A program made the translations under genes and the position numbers. A stretch of 64,000 nucleotides of DNA, taken from NCBI GenBank assembly GCA_947464185.1, contig CANHVY010000002.1, forward strand, positions 1 through 64,000. Direction: 5' to 3'. The stretch is from Burkholderiales bacterium (GTDB lineage Bacteria > Pseudomonadota > Gammaproteobacteria > Burkholderiales > Burkholderiaceae_C). Shown one piece after another: positions 17,101 to 26,483 of this stretch. The notes below the pieces were generated by a model, which was given only the letters and a program-made list of their open reading frames with translations, searched no databases and was not told the DNA's origin. The first letter of the stretch is position 1, and each line of letters opens with the position of its first letter.

Positions 17101-17985
17101 ATGAGCGAACTGGGCTACAGCTTCCGCCAGCGCCTGGATCACACGCCCCCGCACAAGCGGCCGCCATTGAGGCTGCCTGGGGGCGCGCGGCTGGCCGTGT
17201 GGACCATCGTCAATGTGGAGCACTGGAGCCCGGCAGGCGCCATGCCGCGCACCGTGCTGCCGCCCCCCATGGGCCAACCGCTGCTGCCCGATCTGCCCAA
17301 CTGGGCCTGGCACGAGTACGGCATGCGGGCCGGGTTCTGGCGCTTCCTGGAGGTGCTGCAGGCGCGCTCGATCACACCCACGTTTGCGGTCAACGGCTCG
17401 GCCTGCGACCTGTACCGGGACGCCTGCGAGGCCGCGCGTGATGCAGGCTGGGAGTTCATGGGCCACGGGTTCGTCCAGAAGCCCATGCACCGCGTGGAAA
17501 ACCAGGCGCAGGCCATTGCCGACACCGTCAAGGCCATCCGCGACTTCACCGGCAAGCCCGTACGCGGCTGGGAGAGCCCGGGCCTGACCGAGACTGACGA
17601 AACCCTGGACCTGCTGGCCGAGGCCGGCATCGAGTACGTGGCCGACTGGGTGCTGGACGACCAGCCGCTGACACTGCGCACGCGCGCTGGCCCCGTGGTG
17701 TCGGTGCCGTACACGGTGGAAATCAACGACGTCGTCATCTCAGCCGTGCAGCAGCATCCCTCTGACGAGATCCTGCGGCGCGGGCGCGACCAGTTCGACC
17801 GGCTGTACCAGGAGGGCGCCGCATCGGCCAAGGTGATGGCCATCTCCATCCACCCCTATCTCACCGGGGTGCCGCACCGCATCAAGTACCTGGAAGCCCT
17901 GTACGACCACATCCTGGCGCACCCCGGCGTGGTGATGTGGACGGGCGAGCAGATCATGGAGTGGTATCGCACGCAGGGTTCGTGA
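17101..17985 (+). CDS. Polysaccharide deacetylase family protein (PuuE-like)
   Basis: A 294-residue NodB-homology protein. No signal peptide is present, and the pattern TIVNVEHWSP, HEYGMRAGFWRFLEVLQ and GHGFVQKPMHRV resembles PuuE-type cofactor-independent allantoinases and related cytoplasmic deacetylases. SIHPYLTGVPHRIKYLE is the conserved end. AGGAGA precedes the ATG by 5 bases. Likely activity is hydrolysis of a cyclic amide or N-acyl group. A decayed copy of its last 60 codons lies at 39343-39543. Purine-degradation neighbours are absent, so allantoin is only a guess. Confidence 0.85.
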   Translation: MSELGYSFRQRLDHTPPHKRPPLRLPGGARLAVWTIVNVEHWSPAGAMPRTVLPPPMGQPLLPDLPNWAWHEYGMRAGFWRFLEVLQARSITPTFAVNGSACDLYRDACEAARDAGWEFMGHGFVQKPMHRVENQAQAIADTVKAIRDFTGKPVRGWESPGLTETDETLDLLAEAGIEYVADWVLDDQPLTLRTRAGPVVSVPYTVEINDVVISAVQQHPSDEILRRGRDQFDRLYQEGAASAKVMAISIHPYLTGVPHRIKYLEALYDHILAHPGVVMWTGEQIMEWYRTQGS

Positions 17986-18009
17986 AGAGGGCTGACGCAG
18001 CTCCAGAGA

Positions 18010-18327
18010 CTACATGTTCTGCCCGCGACACAGACTCTGAGCCTGTCTTTCGCGGTGCGCGCCGACAACAGGACTCGCCACCTCAGCGTCTGCCCAGGTC
18101 GCCCATTGATCCAAGGCCCGCGAAAGCGCCTTGGCCCGGTTCGACCAGGCGCCCGTGCCCAAACCATCACAGACCATCGCCACGACGAAGGGGACTCCTG
18201 CCAAGCGCAATGCCTCCAGGGAGTGAACGCCTGCAGCTTCCATCCGCGCGATGACTGTCGGGCCGATGCCAGGCTGCGAGAGCAACAGGCGCCGCTCGCG
18301 CTCCTCAAATTGTTTCCCGTTGGTCAT
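18010..18327 (-). CDS. Small helix-hairpin-helix / TfoX-C-like protein
   Basis: A 105-residue protein. LLLSQPGIGPTVIARMEAAGVHSLEAL is a helix-hairpin-helix motif as in DNA-binding proteins and in the TfoX C-terminal domain. The remainder (WSNRAKALSRALDQWA) is a predicted helix. The start is 5 bases after the VOC stop, so it is the tail of that leftward unit. Function unknown; binding of nucleic acid is a guess from the motif. Confidence 0.6.
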   Translation of the reverse strand: MTNGKQFEERERRLLLSQPGIGPTVIARMEAAGVHSLEALRLAGVPFVVAMVCDGLGTGAWSNRAKALSRALDQWATWADAEVASPVVGAHRERQAQSLCRGQNM

Positions 18328-18331
18328 GGGG

Positions 18332-18778
18332 TCATGGCCCGCCTATGAGTTCCAGGGTAAATCCATGACTGTCCTGGATGTAGGTCACCCAGCGGCCGGC
18401 AAACGGCCCTCCAGTCAGGAATTGCGGCCTGCCTGCGAGCTGAAACCCGAAGCGTTGCGAGGCCTGCACCGTGCCGGCCACCGACTCCACTTCCAGCGCC
18501 AGATGGGCGGCGCCGATGTCGCACGGCCGCGGGGCCGTGACCGTGAGGCTTGGCGGGGCGCTGTACTGCAGCAACTCCACCAGGTGGCCACCCGACAAGG
18601 TGAGCATGGCCACGCGGGCCTGTGCGCCCTGCACACCCGTGATGTGGCCCAGGGTCTCGCCAGCGGGAATCTGCCGCGTCTCGCCCGCCTGGGCCCCCAG
18701 ACAGTCGACGAAGAAGCCCTTCATCTGCTCGAGATCGTGGACGGTGAGGCCTGTGTGGATGGTACGAAGAACGGCCAT
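18332..18778 (-). CDS. VOC-family (glyoxalase/dioxygenase fold) protein
   Basis: A 148-residue protein with two beta-alpha-beta-beta-beta modules. It begins AVLRTIHTGLTVHDLEQMKGF, with a potential metal His in the first strand. The second half has AAHLALEVESV, then the end YIQDSHGFTLELIGGP, where the final Glu is a likely metal ligand. Members include ring-cleavage dioxygenases, isomerases and glyoxalase-like lyases. Placement behind the aldehyde dehydrogenase suggests a step in the same pathway. The reaction cannot be named. Confidence 0.8.
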   Translation of the reverse strand: MAVLRTIHTGLTVHDLEQMKGFFVDCLGAQAGETRQIPAGETLGHITGVQGAQARVAMLTLSGGHLVELLQYSAPPSLTVTAPRPCDIGAAHLALEVESVAGTVQASQRFGFQLAGRPQFLTGGPFAGRWVTYIQDSHGFTLELIGGP

Positions 18779-18822
18779 GGCGGGTGCGGGGTGAGAAAAA
18801 AGCAGGTGTGGGACGCGGGCCG

Positions 18823-20274
18823 CTACGCCACACCGACGGGTGGGTTCTCCCAGTACACGTGCTTGGTGCTGAGAAAGTCGTTCAGGCCCTCCACCCCGTG
18901 CAGTCGCCCGTATCCGCTCTCGCGGAAACCGCCGGTCTCGACCTCCGGGTAGAGCTTGTTGTGCGTGTTCAGCCACACGGTGCCGGACTTGAGCTCCCGC
19001 GCCATCGCCTGGCCAGCGGCCCTGTCCGTCGTCCAGACACTGGCAGCCAGCCCGTAGCGCGTGGCATTGGCGCGCTCGATGGCATCGGCACGACTGCTGT
19101 AACGCTCGATCACGAGGACCGGACCGAACAACTCGTCCTGAACGTAACGAGAGCCGAGATCAGACACCTCGACCAACGTCGGGGACACGAAGGCGCCGCG
19201 GCCCAGGGGTCCTGCGGGCACCCCCCCTTGCAGCCAGACCTTGCCCTGGCTGGAGGCTTCGGCTGCAAGGCGTGCAAGGCGGTTTCGACTGCCCAGGTCG
19301 ATCAGGGGCCCCAACTGGGAGGCGGGCTCATGCCCAGGCCCCAAGACCAGTGCGGCCAGGCGGGTGGCCAGTGCCGTGGCCATCTCATCAAAGCGGTCCT
19401 GGTGCAGCAGCACGCGCGCGATCGCAGTGCACTGCTGACCCGCCATCGGCAGCGCCCCGGCCACCAGCCCCGCCACCGTAGCCTCCACAGGGGCATCCGG
19501 CAAGACGATGGCAGGTGCCTTGCCACCCAATTCGAGCGAAAGCCGCTTGAGCGTGCCGGCCGCCTCTGCAGCGATGCGCTTGCCGGTGGCTGAAGAGCCG
19601 GTGAAGCTGATCACGTCAATGTGGGGTGACTGGCTGAGGGCCCTCCCCACTGCCGAACCCGACTCGGTGAAGGAGCACACGACGTCCGCCGGCAGGCCGG
19701 GCACACGGGTCAAACACTCCAGCACGAGTTGGTTCACCAGCGCGGTCTGATGAGCGGCCTTGATGACGACCGTGCACCCTGCGGCCAGCGCTGGGGCGAG
19801 GGAACGGATGAGCAGAATGACCGGCGCGTTCCAGGGCACGATGATCGCTGCCACGCCGGCGGGTTCCCGGCTGATCTGGGAGTAGCAGCCGTTGTCGATC
19901 TCGGCCACCCGGCCCCACAGGTTGCGTGCCAGCCCGGCATAGAAGCGCAGTTCCGACACGGCAGTGGCGAGTTCGCCACGCGCTTCGCGCGCCAGCTTGC
20001 CATTCAAAGTAACCAGCCAGCGCTCGATCTCGGGCGCACGGGCCTGAAGCTGGGCTGCGAACTCCAAAAGCACGGCTTCGCGCAGCCGAGGGCTGCGCGG
20101 CCAGGGGCCTTGGTCAAAGGCCGCGCGTGCGGCGTCTATGGCGGCAAGCGCTTCATCAAGCGAGGCTTCGCTGTACTCGGCCGCTGGCTCGGCCGTGGCG
20201 GGGTTGATGCAGACGCCGGCCTGGCCCTGGCCTGCTGTCCAGCGTCCGCCAAAAAAGTTCAATGCACGTTCCAT
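18823..20274 (-). CDS. NAD(P)-dependent aldehyde dehydrogenase
   Basis: A 483-residue ALDH of full length. Conserved residues are in place: Asn149 in PWNAPV, the cofactor Lys region (TVVIKAAHQT, where the usual KPA/KPS reads KAA), Glu248 in LELGGKAP and catalytic Cys282 in GQQCTAIAR. FGPVLVIERY and GGFRESGYGR are typical ends. It oxidises an aldehyde to an acid in the cytoplasm. It is 44 bases upstream of the VOC gene and 30 bases downstream of a Bug gene in the same direction, so it probably handles an aldehyde released in the sulfate-ester pathway. The precise aldehyde is unknown. Confidence 0.9.
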   Translation of the reverse strand: MERALNFFGGRWTAGQGQAGVCINPATAEPAAEYSEASLDEALAAIDAARAAFDQGPWPRSPRLREAVLLEFAAQLQARAPEIERWLVTLNGKLAREARGELATAVSELRFYAGLARNLWGRVAEIDNGCYSQISREPAGVAAIIVPWNAPVILLIRSLAPALAAGCTVVIKAAHQTALVNQLVLECLTRVPGLPADVVCSFTESGSAVGRALSQSPHIDVISFTGSSATGKRIAAEAAGTLKRLSLELGGKAPAIVLPDAPVEATVAGLVAGALPMAGQQCTAIARVLLHQDRFDEMATALATRLAALVLGPGHEPASQLGPLIDLGSRNRLARLAAEASSQGKVWLQGGVPAGPLGRGAFVSPTLVEVSDLGSRYVQDELFGPVLVIERYSSRADAIERANATRYGLAASVWTTDRAAGQAMARELKSGTVWLNTHNKLYPEVETGGFRESGYGRLHGVEGLNDFLSTKHVYWENPPVGVA

Positions 20275-20304
20275 GGAAACTCCGGGTAGGCCAAAGGCGC
20301 TGGG

Positions 20305-21300
20305 TCAGTCCAGGCGAATCGCAGCGTTTCTCACGGTCACGCCGTAGCGTGCCCGCTCCTGCTCGATCTTTGCGACGGTCTGCTCCGGCGTGAGCGCTTG
20401 GGAGACGTAGCCGAAATCCACCAGCTTCGCGCGCACTTCGGGCTCAGTCATGAGTTGGGCGATGTCCTGGCTGATGCGTGCCAGCGTGGCCCCAGGTACC
20501 CCAGGCAGGCCGAACAGGCCCACCCAGCTCGTGGTCTCAAAGCCCGCAGGACCTCCAGACTCGGCCACCGTGGGCACATCGGGGTAGGTCGACAGGCGCT
20601 GCTGCGCGGCCAGCGCCATGAAGCGCAACTTGCCGGCACGCTGTAGGGGCCCCGCGCTGGCTGGAGACCCGAACGCCCAACCCACCTCGCCACTGGCCAC
20701 GGCGGTGTAAAGCTGCGAAGTCTCCTTGAACGGAATGTGGTTCATGCGGGTGCCAGTGGCTGTCTCCAGGGCCGCCGCGCCCAGGTGGGCAATGCTGCCC
20801 ACCTGCCAGGACCCGTAGGTGACCTGGCCTGGGGTGGCGCGCGCCGCGGCAATCAGGTCCGCCACCGTGCGCCACGGAGAGGTGGCCGACACGGCGATGA
20901 AGAAGAAACCGGCGTGCAAGGGCGTGATGGGCCTGAGATCGTTCACCGGGTCGTAAGGCAGCGTCTTGTACAGGTGCGGCGCGGCCGTGAAGTTCAGCCC
21001 ATCGATGTGCAGCAGGGTGTGGCCGTCAGGTGCCGCCTTGCGCATCTCGGCCACGGCGATAAAGCCTCCGCCGCCAGGGCGGTTGTCGACGATGACGTTC
21101 TGGCCCCACACCCGGGAGAGCCGTTCAGCCAGGAACCTCAGCATCGCGTCCGGGCCGGAGCCGGCGGGAAAGGAGGTGATGACGCGCACGGGCTTTGCCG
21201 GGAAAGTCTGGGCGAATGCGCCGGCAGGCGCCAGGCAGGCCACCGCAAACGCGCGCATCAATGCGCGTCTGTGAAGGGTCACAGGTTTGATGTCATCCAT
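20305..21300 (-). CDS. Bug/TctC-family solute-binding protein
   Basis: A 331-residue periplasmic protein. The N-terminal RRALMRAFAVACLAPAGAFA is a signal peptide with a paired arginine, possibly Tat type. Bug motifs follow: FPAKPVRVITSFPAGSGPD, then VDNRPGGGGFIAV and APDGHTLL. It lies between the sulfatase and the aldehyde dehydrogenase genes. It is the second Bug protein of the leftward cluster; only one TctAB pair exists, so either both share it or one is a sensor. Confidence 0.9.
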   Translation of the reverse strand: MDDIKPVTLHRRALMRAFAVACLAPAGAFAQTFPAKPVRVITSFPAGSGPDAMLRFLAERLSRVWGQNVIVDNRPGGGGFIAVAEMRKAAPDGHTLLHIDGLNFTAAPHLYKTLPYDPVNDLRPITPLHAGFFFIAVSATSPWRTVADLIAAARATPGQVTYGSWQVGSIAHLGAAALETATGTRMNHIPFKETSQLYTAVASGEVGWAFGSPASAGPLQRAGKLRFMALAAQQRLSTYPDVPTVAESGGPAGFETTSWVGLFGLPGVPGATLARISQDIAQLMTEPEVRAKLVDFGYVSQALTPEQTVAKIEQERARYGVTVRNAAIRLD

Positions 21301-21366
21301 AAGGAGCTCCAGTTCTGGTGTGATCGTGATCGGGTTGTCTTCGTGAGGGGGGGCCTTGGTTGGCAG

Positions 21367-22941
21367 CTACCAGGTGCCGTAGAAGATGCCGTGTTCCTTG
21401 GCCTTGTCGGTTCGCTGGGCGACTTCCCCGTCGCTGAGCGTCAGGCGCGGGTGCTGCGCCTCCATCCAGAGGTGCAGGCGTTCATCCAGGCGCCGGGCGA
21501 CGTGGACCAGTCGGGGGTCGCGCCCCAGGTCTTCGTACTCATGTGGATCGTCCAGCAGGTTGAACAGTTGAGGGGGGAAACCCTGCCACCGCACATACTT
21601 CCAATCCCGCTCGCGCACCATCCATCCACGGCACTCTCCAGGCCGCCGTTCCAGCAAGAGCCGCGCACGCCGGAACGAGTAGTCGATCTCCGCGAACACG
21701 CAGTCGCGCCAGAGCGCGGGGGTGTGGCCGTGCAGCCAGGGCATGAGAGAGCGGCCCTGCGTACGGTCCAGAGGTGGGGTGATCTGCAGGGCGTCCAGCA
21801 CCGTGGGCACGATGTCCACCGCCTCAGCAAATGAGGTGATCACATGGCCTCTCATGGCATCGGCCTGCGGCCGTGGGTCGAACACCATCAGCGGCACCCG
21901 GACCACCTGGTCGTGAAAGAGGTCCTTCTCGCCCAGGTGGTGGTCGCCGCCGTAGTCCCCGTGGTCGGCCGTGAAGATGATCAGGGTGTGCTGGAGTTCT
22001 CCGCTGTCGCGCAGCGCCTCGATGACACGCCCGATGTGGTGGTCCAGTTGCTCGATCAGGCCCATATACACCGGCCGCACCTGCCGCACGACCTCGTCTC
22101 GGGCAAAGGTCTGAGACTCTTCCATCTGCATGTAGGCCGCCACCACGGGGTGCGGGTCTTCAAGCTCGCTGGCCCGCTTGCGTATGGGCAGCATGTCCTG
22201 AGCGCTGTAGCGCTGGTGGTAGGGTGCAGGGGCCATGTAGGGCCAGTGCGGCTTGACGTACGAAAGGTGCAGCGCCCAGGGCTGCCCCGATGGTCGCGCT
22301 GCCAGGTAGTCCAGCGCCCGACTCGTCACGTAGGCCGTCTCGGAATGCTCCTCGGCCACCCGGGCTGCCAGGTGCACATTGCGCAGGAACCAGCCGCTGG
22401 CCTGGCTGCCGTCAGGTGCCTGTGCGCTCACGACGTGGTCCGTCCAGGGGTCGGCGCCGGTGTAGCCCTGAGCACTCAGGTAGTCGGCGTAGCCGCTCTC
22501 CGCACCCGGCGGGCCATGTCCCTCGATGCGATCAACCTCGCTGAACCCACCCTGGGCCCGGTGCCGCCAGACCTCAGAACCGGGCGCCACGCCCATGCGC
22601 CGCAGGCCAGTGACGTCTGGGATGACATGCGTCTTGCCGATCAGGTGCAGGGGCCGGCCGACCCCCGCCAGGTAGTCGCCCAGCGTGAGTTGCTGCAGCG
22701 GCAGGGGCACGCGGTTCCAGGTCACGCCGTGGGAGCCCACATAGCGGCCGGTGTAGAAGGACATCCGCGACGGGCCACACACACCGGCCTGCACGAAGGC
22801 CTCATCGAAGCGCACGCTGCGAGCGGCCAGCGCGTCAAGGTTCGGCGTGCGCATGGTCGGGTGGCCATTGCAGGCCAGGTGGTCCCAGCGCAGCTGGTCG
22901 CTCATCACGAACAGCACGTTGCGCAGCGGAGAAACACTCAT
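21367..22941 (-). CDS. Sulfatase (alkaline phosphatase fold, type I)
   Basis: A 524-residue hydrolase. The type I sulfatase signature GVCGPSRMSFYTGRY begins with Cys55 (C-x-P-S-R), the residue converted to formylglycine. FVMSDQLRWDH gives metal-binding Asp15 and Gln16, and FTADHGDYGGDHHLGEKDLF gives the second metal Asp-His pair. No signal peptide is visible, so it likely acts in the cytoplasm. The subgroup looks like choline-sulfatase or phosphonate monoester hydrolase. It would cleave a sulfate ester. No formylglycine-generating enzyme is encoded in the window. Confidence 0.9.
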   Translation of the reverse strand: MSVSPLRNVLFVMSDQLRWDHLACNGHPTMRTPNLDALAARSVRFDEAFVQAGVCGPSRMSFYTGRYVGSHGVTWNRVPLPLQQLTLGDYLAGVGRPLHLIGKTHVIPDVTGLRRMGVAPGSEVWRHRAQGGFSEVDRIEGHGPPGAESGYADYLSAQGYTGADPWTDHVVSAQAPDGSQASGWFLRNVHLAARVAEEHSETAYVTSRALDYLAARPSGQPWALHLSYVKPHWPYMAPAPYHQRYSAQDMLPIRKRASELEDPHPVVAAYMQMEESQTFARDEVVRQVRPVYMGLIEQLDHHIGRVIEALRDSGELQHTLIIFTADHGDYGGDHHLGEKDLFHDQVVRVPLMVFDPRPQADAMRGHVITSFAEAVDIVPTVLDALQITPPLDRTQGRSLMPWLHGHTPALWRDCVFAEIDYSFRRARLLLERRPGECRGWMVRERDWKYVRWQGFPPQLFNLLDDPHEYEDLGRDPRLVHVARRLDERLHLWMEAQHPRLTLSDGEVAQRTDKAKEHGIFYGTW

Positions 22942-22993
22942 GATGGGAAGGCCGATAGGTGTGTGGGCATGCAAGCGGCCGATGTGCCGGCCA

Positions 22994-23749
22994 TCAGACG
23001 AAGATGGCGCCACCTTCGACACACAGCGTCTGGCCCGTCATGAAGGCCGAGTCTTCGCTGGCCAGGAAGCTGACCGTGCCCACCAGGTCGGACGGGAGCG
23101 CATCGCGCTGGATCGAGCGCGACTTTCTGATCGCCTCACCGAATTTCGCCATGTGGTCGTCGTTCTTCAGGATCTGGTCCGACAGCGTCAGGCCCGGCGC
23201 CAGGGCGTTGGCCGTGATGTTCCAGGCGCCGAGTTCCCGCGCGAGCACCCGCGTGAAGGTGATGACCGCGCCCTTGCTCGTCACGTAGTGCGCCATGTTG
23301 GCCAGGCCCTTGAGCGCCGAGGTGGAGGCCACGTTGATGATGCGCCCCCAGCGCTGCGCCTTCATGTGCGGCGCCACGGCCTTGGCGCAGTTGAAGGGCC
23401 CGAGCGTGTTCACCCGCATGACCTGCATCCACTCGTCGCCGGAGTACTCCTCGAAAGGCTTGTTCACCAGGGTCGAGAAGAGTGCGGCGTTGTTGACGAG
23501 GATGTCCACGCCGCCAAAGGTCGTGCCCACGGCCGTGACCGCTTCGCGCACAGAGGCCTCATCAGCCACATCCATCACCAGACCCTGCGCCGTGCGCCCG
23601 CTGTCGTCCAGTGACTGCGCAGCCTGCGAAGCGCCGCGCAAGTCCGCGATGACCACGCGTGCACCATCTGCATGAAGACGTTGGGCGAATGCGAGTCCCA
23701 GACCCGTAGCGCCCCCGGTCACCATGACCGTCTTGCCGTGCAAACGCAT
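22994..23749 (-). CDS. Short-chain dehydrogenase/reductase (SDR)
   Basis: A 251-residue classical SDR. The cofactor motif is TGGATGLG (11-18), with Asp36 after the second strand (VVIADL) favouring NAD. NNAA occurs at 86-89. The catalytic set is Ser142, Tyr155 and Lys159 (YVTSK). It oxidises an alcohol or reduces a ketone. It precedes the sulfatase by 52 bases, and together with the aldehyde dehydrogenase it could oxidise the alcohol freed by desulfation stepwise to an acid. This order is inference. Confidence 0.9.
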   Translation of the reverse strand: MRLHGKTVMVTGGATGLGLAFAQRLHADGARVVIADLRGASQAAQSLDDSGRTAQGLVMDVADEASVREAVTAVGTTFGGVDILVNNAALFSTLVNKPFEEYSGDEWMQVMRVNTLGPFNCAKAVAPHMKAQRWGRIINVASTSALKGLANMAHYVTSKGAVITFTRVLARELGAWNITANALAPGLTLSDQILKNDDHMAKFGEAIRKSRSIQRDALPSDLVGTVSFLASEDSAFMTGQTLCVEGGAIFV

Positions 23750-23890
23750 GTTCAGACTCCCGTGGGCAGGTCGAGGTTCGTGACGCCGCGCCGTGCAAGG
23801 GGGGCGGGTAAGGGGCGAAGAAAGGGGTCCAAGCAATGGTTCATGAGGCTGGCCAAGCGTCGAGGAAGTGGGGGCGGCTCACACAGGCAG

Positions 23891-23904
23891 GAGACAGCTG
23901 TCTC
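23891..23904. promoter_or_regulatory. 14-bp perfect palindrome between tctC and SDR genes
   Basis: GAGACAGCTGTCTC is fully symmetric and lies in the 179-bp gap between the tctC stop and the SDR start. The gap is the largest in the leftward cluster, so the site may mark a second promoter or a stop hairpin (5-bp arms, AGCT loop). Confidence 0.35.
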
Positions 23905-23928
23905 AGCCAGGGCGACGAGGGCCGGCCA

Positions 23929-24894
23929 TCAGTTGGGCATCTTGAACCCGGTTTCCTTGATCATGTCGCCCCACAGCTTGTGTTCCGCTTTGAGGTTGGC
24001 AGCCACGGCCGCAGGAGCCGTCGTGCCATCGACCACGAAGCCCTGTGCCGTGAGCGCTTCGCGCAGCTTGGGGTCTGCGAGACCCCTGTTAACACGCGCT
24101 GCAATCGCATCAACGGTCGCCTTGGGCGTTGGTGCCGGCGCCAACAGGAGATAGGCGATCGACGCGGTCAGGTCCTTGTAGCCCAGCTCCTGGAAGGTGG
24201 GCACGTTGGGCAACTGGGGCACGCGCTTGACGCCGCTGGTGGCCAGGATGCGCACGGTACCGGCCTGGTGCTCGCGCAGCCACTCGGCCACACCCGACGA
24301 GGCGGCCAGCACATGCCCGCCCACCACATCGGTGATGAGCTGCGAGCCGCCGCCACGGTACGCCGCGTTGTCCAACGGCAGACCAGCCGCACGGCCGAGC
24401 TTGATGCCGAACATGTGCGGAATGCCACCGAACTGCGGCGTGGCGAAGACGGCACGCGCGCTGTCCTGTTTGACCCAGTCGAAGTAGGCCTTGAGCGTCG
24501 TCGCGGGCACTTTGGCGCTGACGATGTAGGCGACGTCGAACGCAGCTATCCGCGATACCGGCGCCACGTCCGCCATCGAATACTTCAGGTTGCCGCGTGT
24601 GTGCGGTGCCAGCGTCAAAGCCCCGGAAGGCGCCATCAGCAGCGTTGTACCGTCAGCCGGCGCGCCTTTGAGCGCCTCGAAGCTCAGAGCGCCCCCAGCA
24701 CCTGGCCGGTTCTCGACGATCCAGCGCGTGCCATCGCTGGCAGCGAGCACGTCGGCCACACGGCGCGCCAGGCCATCCAGATCGGATCCGGCAACGGTAC
24801 CGACGAAGATACGGTTCTGCGCCGAGGCAGCGCCCGGCGCGGCGAACAAGGCCACCGCCATGACGGCACCGGCCAGTGCGTAGAGACGTTTCAT
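23929..24894 (-). CDS. tctC: TctC (Bug) subunit of a tripartite tricarboxylate transporter
   Basis: A 321-residue periplasmic binding protein with signal peptide MKRLYALAGAVMAVALFAAP. The motifs are more diverged than in the others: FVGTVAGSDLDGLARR, then VENRPGAGGALSFEAL and PADGTTLLM. It follows tctA by 74 bases, so it is the natural partner of the TctAB permease. Ligands of this family are usually carboxylates; here an acidic sulfate ester would be plausible. Confidence 0.88.
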   Translation of the reverse strand: MKRLYALAGAVMAVALFAAPGAASAQNRIFVGTVAGSDLDGLARRVADVLAASDGTRWIVENRPGAGGALSFEALKGAPADGTTLLMAPSGALTLAPHTRGNLKYSMADVAPVSRIAAFDVAYIVSAKVPATTLKAYFDWVKQDSARAVFATPQFGGIPHMFGIKLGRAAGLPLDNAAYRGGGSQLITDVVGGHVLAASSGVAEWLREHQAGTVRILATSGVKRVPQLPNVPTFQELGYKDLTASIAYLLLAPAPTPKATVDAIAARVNRGLADPKLREALTAQGFVVDGTTAPAAVAANLKAEHKLWGDMIKETGFKMPN

Positions 24895-24968
24895 TGGCAG
24901 GGCTCCTATCGGGGTGGCAAACAGGGTCAAGGTGTGGCGCTGGTGCGGATCGCGGGGTATCGGTGTCA

Positions 24969-26471
24969 TCAATCGCCAAACGCGCGGGCGCGGCGCTGCC
25001 TGACTGCCGGCAACAGAGCGGCCAGCAGCATCACGGCCGCCAGCAAGATCAAGGTGCCAGAAATCGGGCGCGTGACCAACACGCTCCAGTCGCCGCGGGC
25101 TACCAGCAAGGTGCGGCGCAGGTTTTCCTCCAGCATCGGCCCCAGCACCATACCCAGCAGCAGGGGCCCGGCCTCACAGCGCAGCTTGATGAAGGCAAAG
25201 CCGATCGCCGCGAACAGACCCGCAAGGTAGATGTCGAAGTTGTTGTTCGACAGCGTGTACAGGCCAATCACGCAGAAGCACACGATCGACGGGAACAGGA
25301 AGCGGTACGGCAACGTCAGCAGCTTCACCCAGATGCCGATGAAGGGCAGGTTCAGGACGATCAGCATCAGGTTGCCGATCCACATCGAGGCGATCAGGCC
25401 CCAGAACAGATCGGGGTTGTCGGTCATCACCTTCGGGCCCGGCGTGATGCCCATGACCACCATCGCGCCGATCATCAGCGCCATCACCGGGTTCGGCGGA
25501 ATACCCAGTGTCAGCATTGGGATGAACGAGGTCTGCGCGGCCGCGTTGTTGGCGCTCTCGGGTCCGGCCACGCCCTGGATGGCACCTTTGCCGAAGCGCT
25601 CCGGCGTGCTGGAGACTCGCTTCTCCAGCGTATAGGCCGCGAACGAAGCCAGTATGGCTCCGCCCCCCGGCAGCACGCCCAGCACAGAGCCGAGCGCGGT
25701 GCCGCGCAGCACGGCCGGCATGGCCTGCCGGAAGTCCTCGCGCGAGGGCCACACGTTCTTCACATCGCGCGTGAAGACTTCGCGCGACTGCGCCGGCTGG
25801 TTGAGGTTGCCGATGATTTCGCCAAAGCCGAACAGCCCCATGGCGACCGCCACGAAGCCCAACCCGTCGGTCAACTCTGGGATGCCGAAACTGAAGCGCT
25901 CGACGCCGGACAAGGCGTCTGTGTTGATCTGCCCCAGCAGCAGGCCCAGCAGCACCATGCCGACGGCCTTGATCACCGATCCCGAGGCCAGCACCACGGC
26001 ACCGACGATCCCGACCAGCATCAAGGCGGTGTACTCCGCCGGCCCGAAGGCGAACGCGATGCCAGCCAACGCGGGCGCGAAGGCTGCCAACACGAGAGTG
26101 CCCACGCAACCAGCGAAGAACGAACCTAGTCCGGCCACCGCCAGCGCAGGCCCGGCGCGGCCCTGTCGTGCCATCTGGTAGCCATCGATGGCTGTGACGA
26201 CCGAGCTTGATTCACCGGGCAGATTGATCAGGATGGCGGTGGTGGATCCGCCGTACTGCGCCCCGTAGTAAACACCGGCCAGCATGATCAGCGCCGCGGT
26301 CGGATCCAGCGTGTAGATCGACGGCAACAGCATCGCAATCGCCGGCACCGGCCCCAACCCCGGCAGCACCCCGATCAGCGTGCCGATGAACACGCCGCCC
26401 AGTGCGAAGGCCAGATTTTGCAGGCTGAGCGCAACGCCGAATCCGGTGACCAAGTTGGAGAACAGGTCCAT
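24969..26471 (-). CDS. tctA: TctA large permease subunit
   Basis: A 500-residue membrane protein with about twelve helices. GTLIGVLPGLGPVPAIAMLL and GVYYGAQYGGSTTAILINLP are the TctA signatures, and FIPMLTLGIPPNPVMALMIG is the matching second half motif. It forms the transport path in the inner membrane with TctB and takes substrate from TctC, driven by an ion gradient. It starts 12 bases after the tctB stop. Confidence 0.95.
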   Translation of the reverse strand: MDLFSNLVTGFGVALSLQNLAFALGGVFIGTLIGVLPGLGPVPAIAMLLPSIYTLDPTAALIMLAGVYYGAQYGGSTTAILINLPGESSSVVTAIDGYQMARQGRAGPALAVAGLGSFFAGCVGTLVLAAFAPALAGIAFAFGPAEYTALMLVGIVGAVVLASGSVIKAVGMVLLGLLLGQINTDALSGVERFSFGIPELTDGLGFVAVAMGLFGFGEIIGNLNQPAQSREVFTRDVKNVWPSREDFRQAMPAVLRGTALGSVLGVLPGGGAILASFAAYTLEKRVSSTPERFGKGAIQGVAGPESANNAAAQTSFIPMLTLGIPPNPVMALMIGAMVVMGITPGPKVMTDNPDLFWGLIASMWIGNLMLIVLNLPFIGIWVKLLTLPYRFLFPSIVCFCVIGLYTLSNNNFDIYLAGLFAAIGFAFIKLRCEAGPLLLGMVLGPMLEENLRRTLLVARGDWSVLVTRPISGTLILLAAVMLLAALLPAVRQRRARAFGD

Positions 26472-26483
26472 CTTCCGGCCTTG

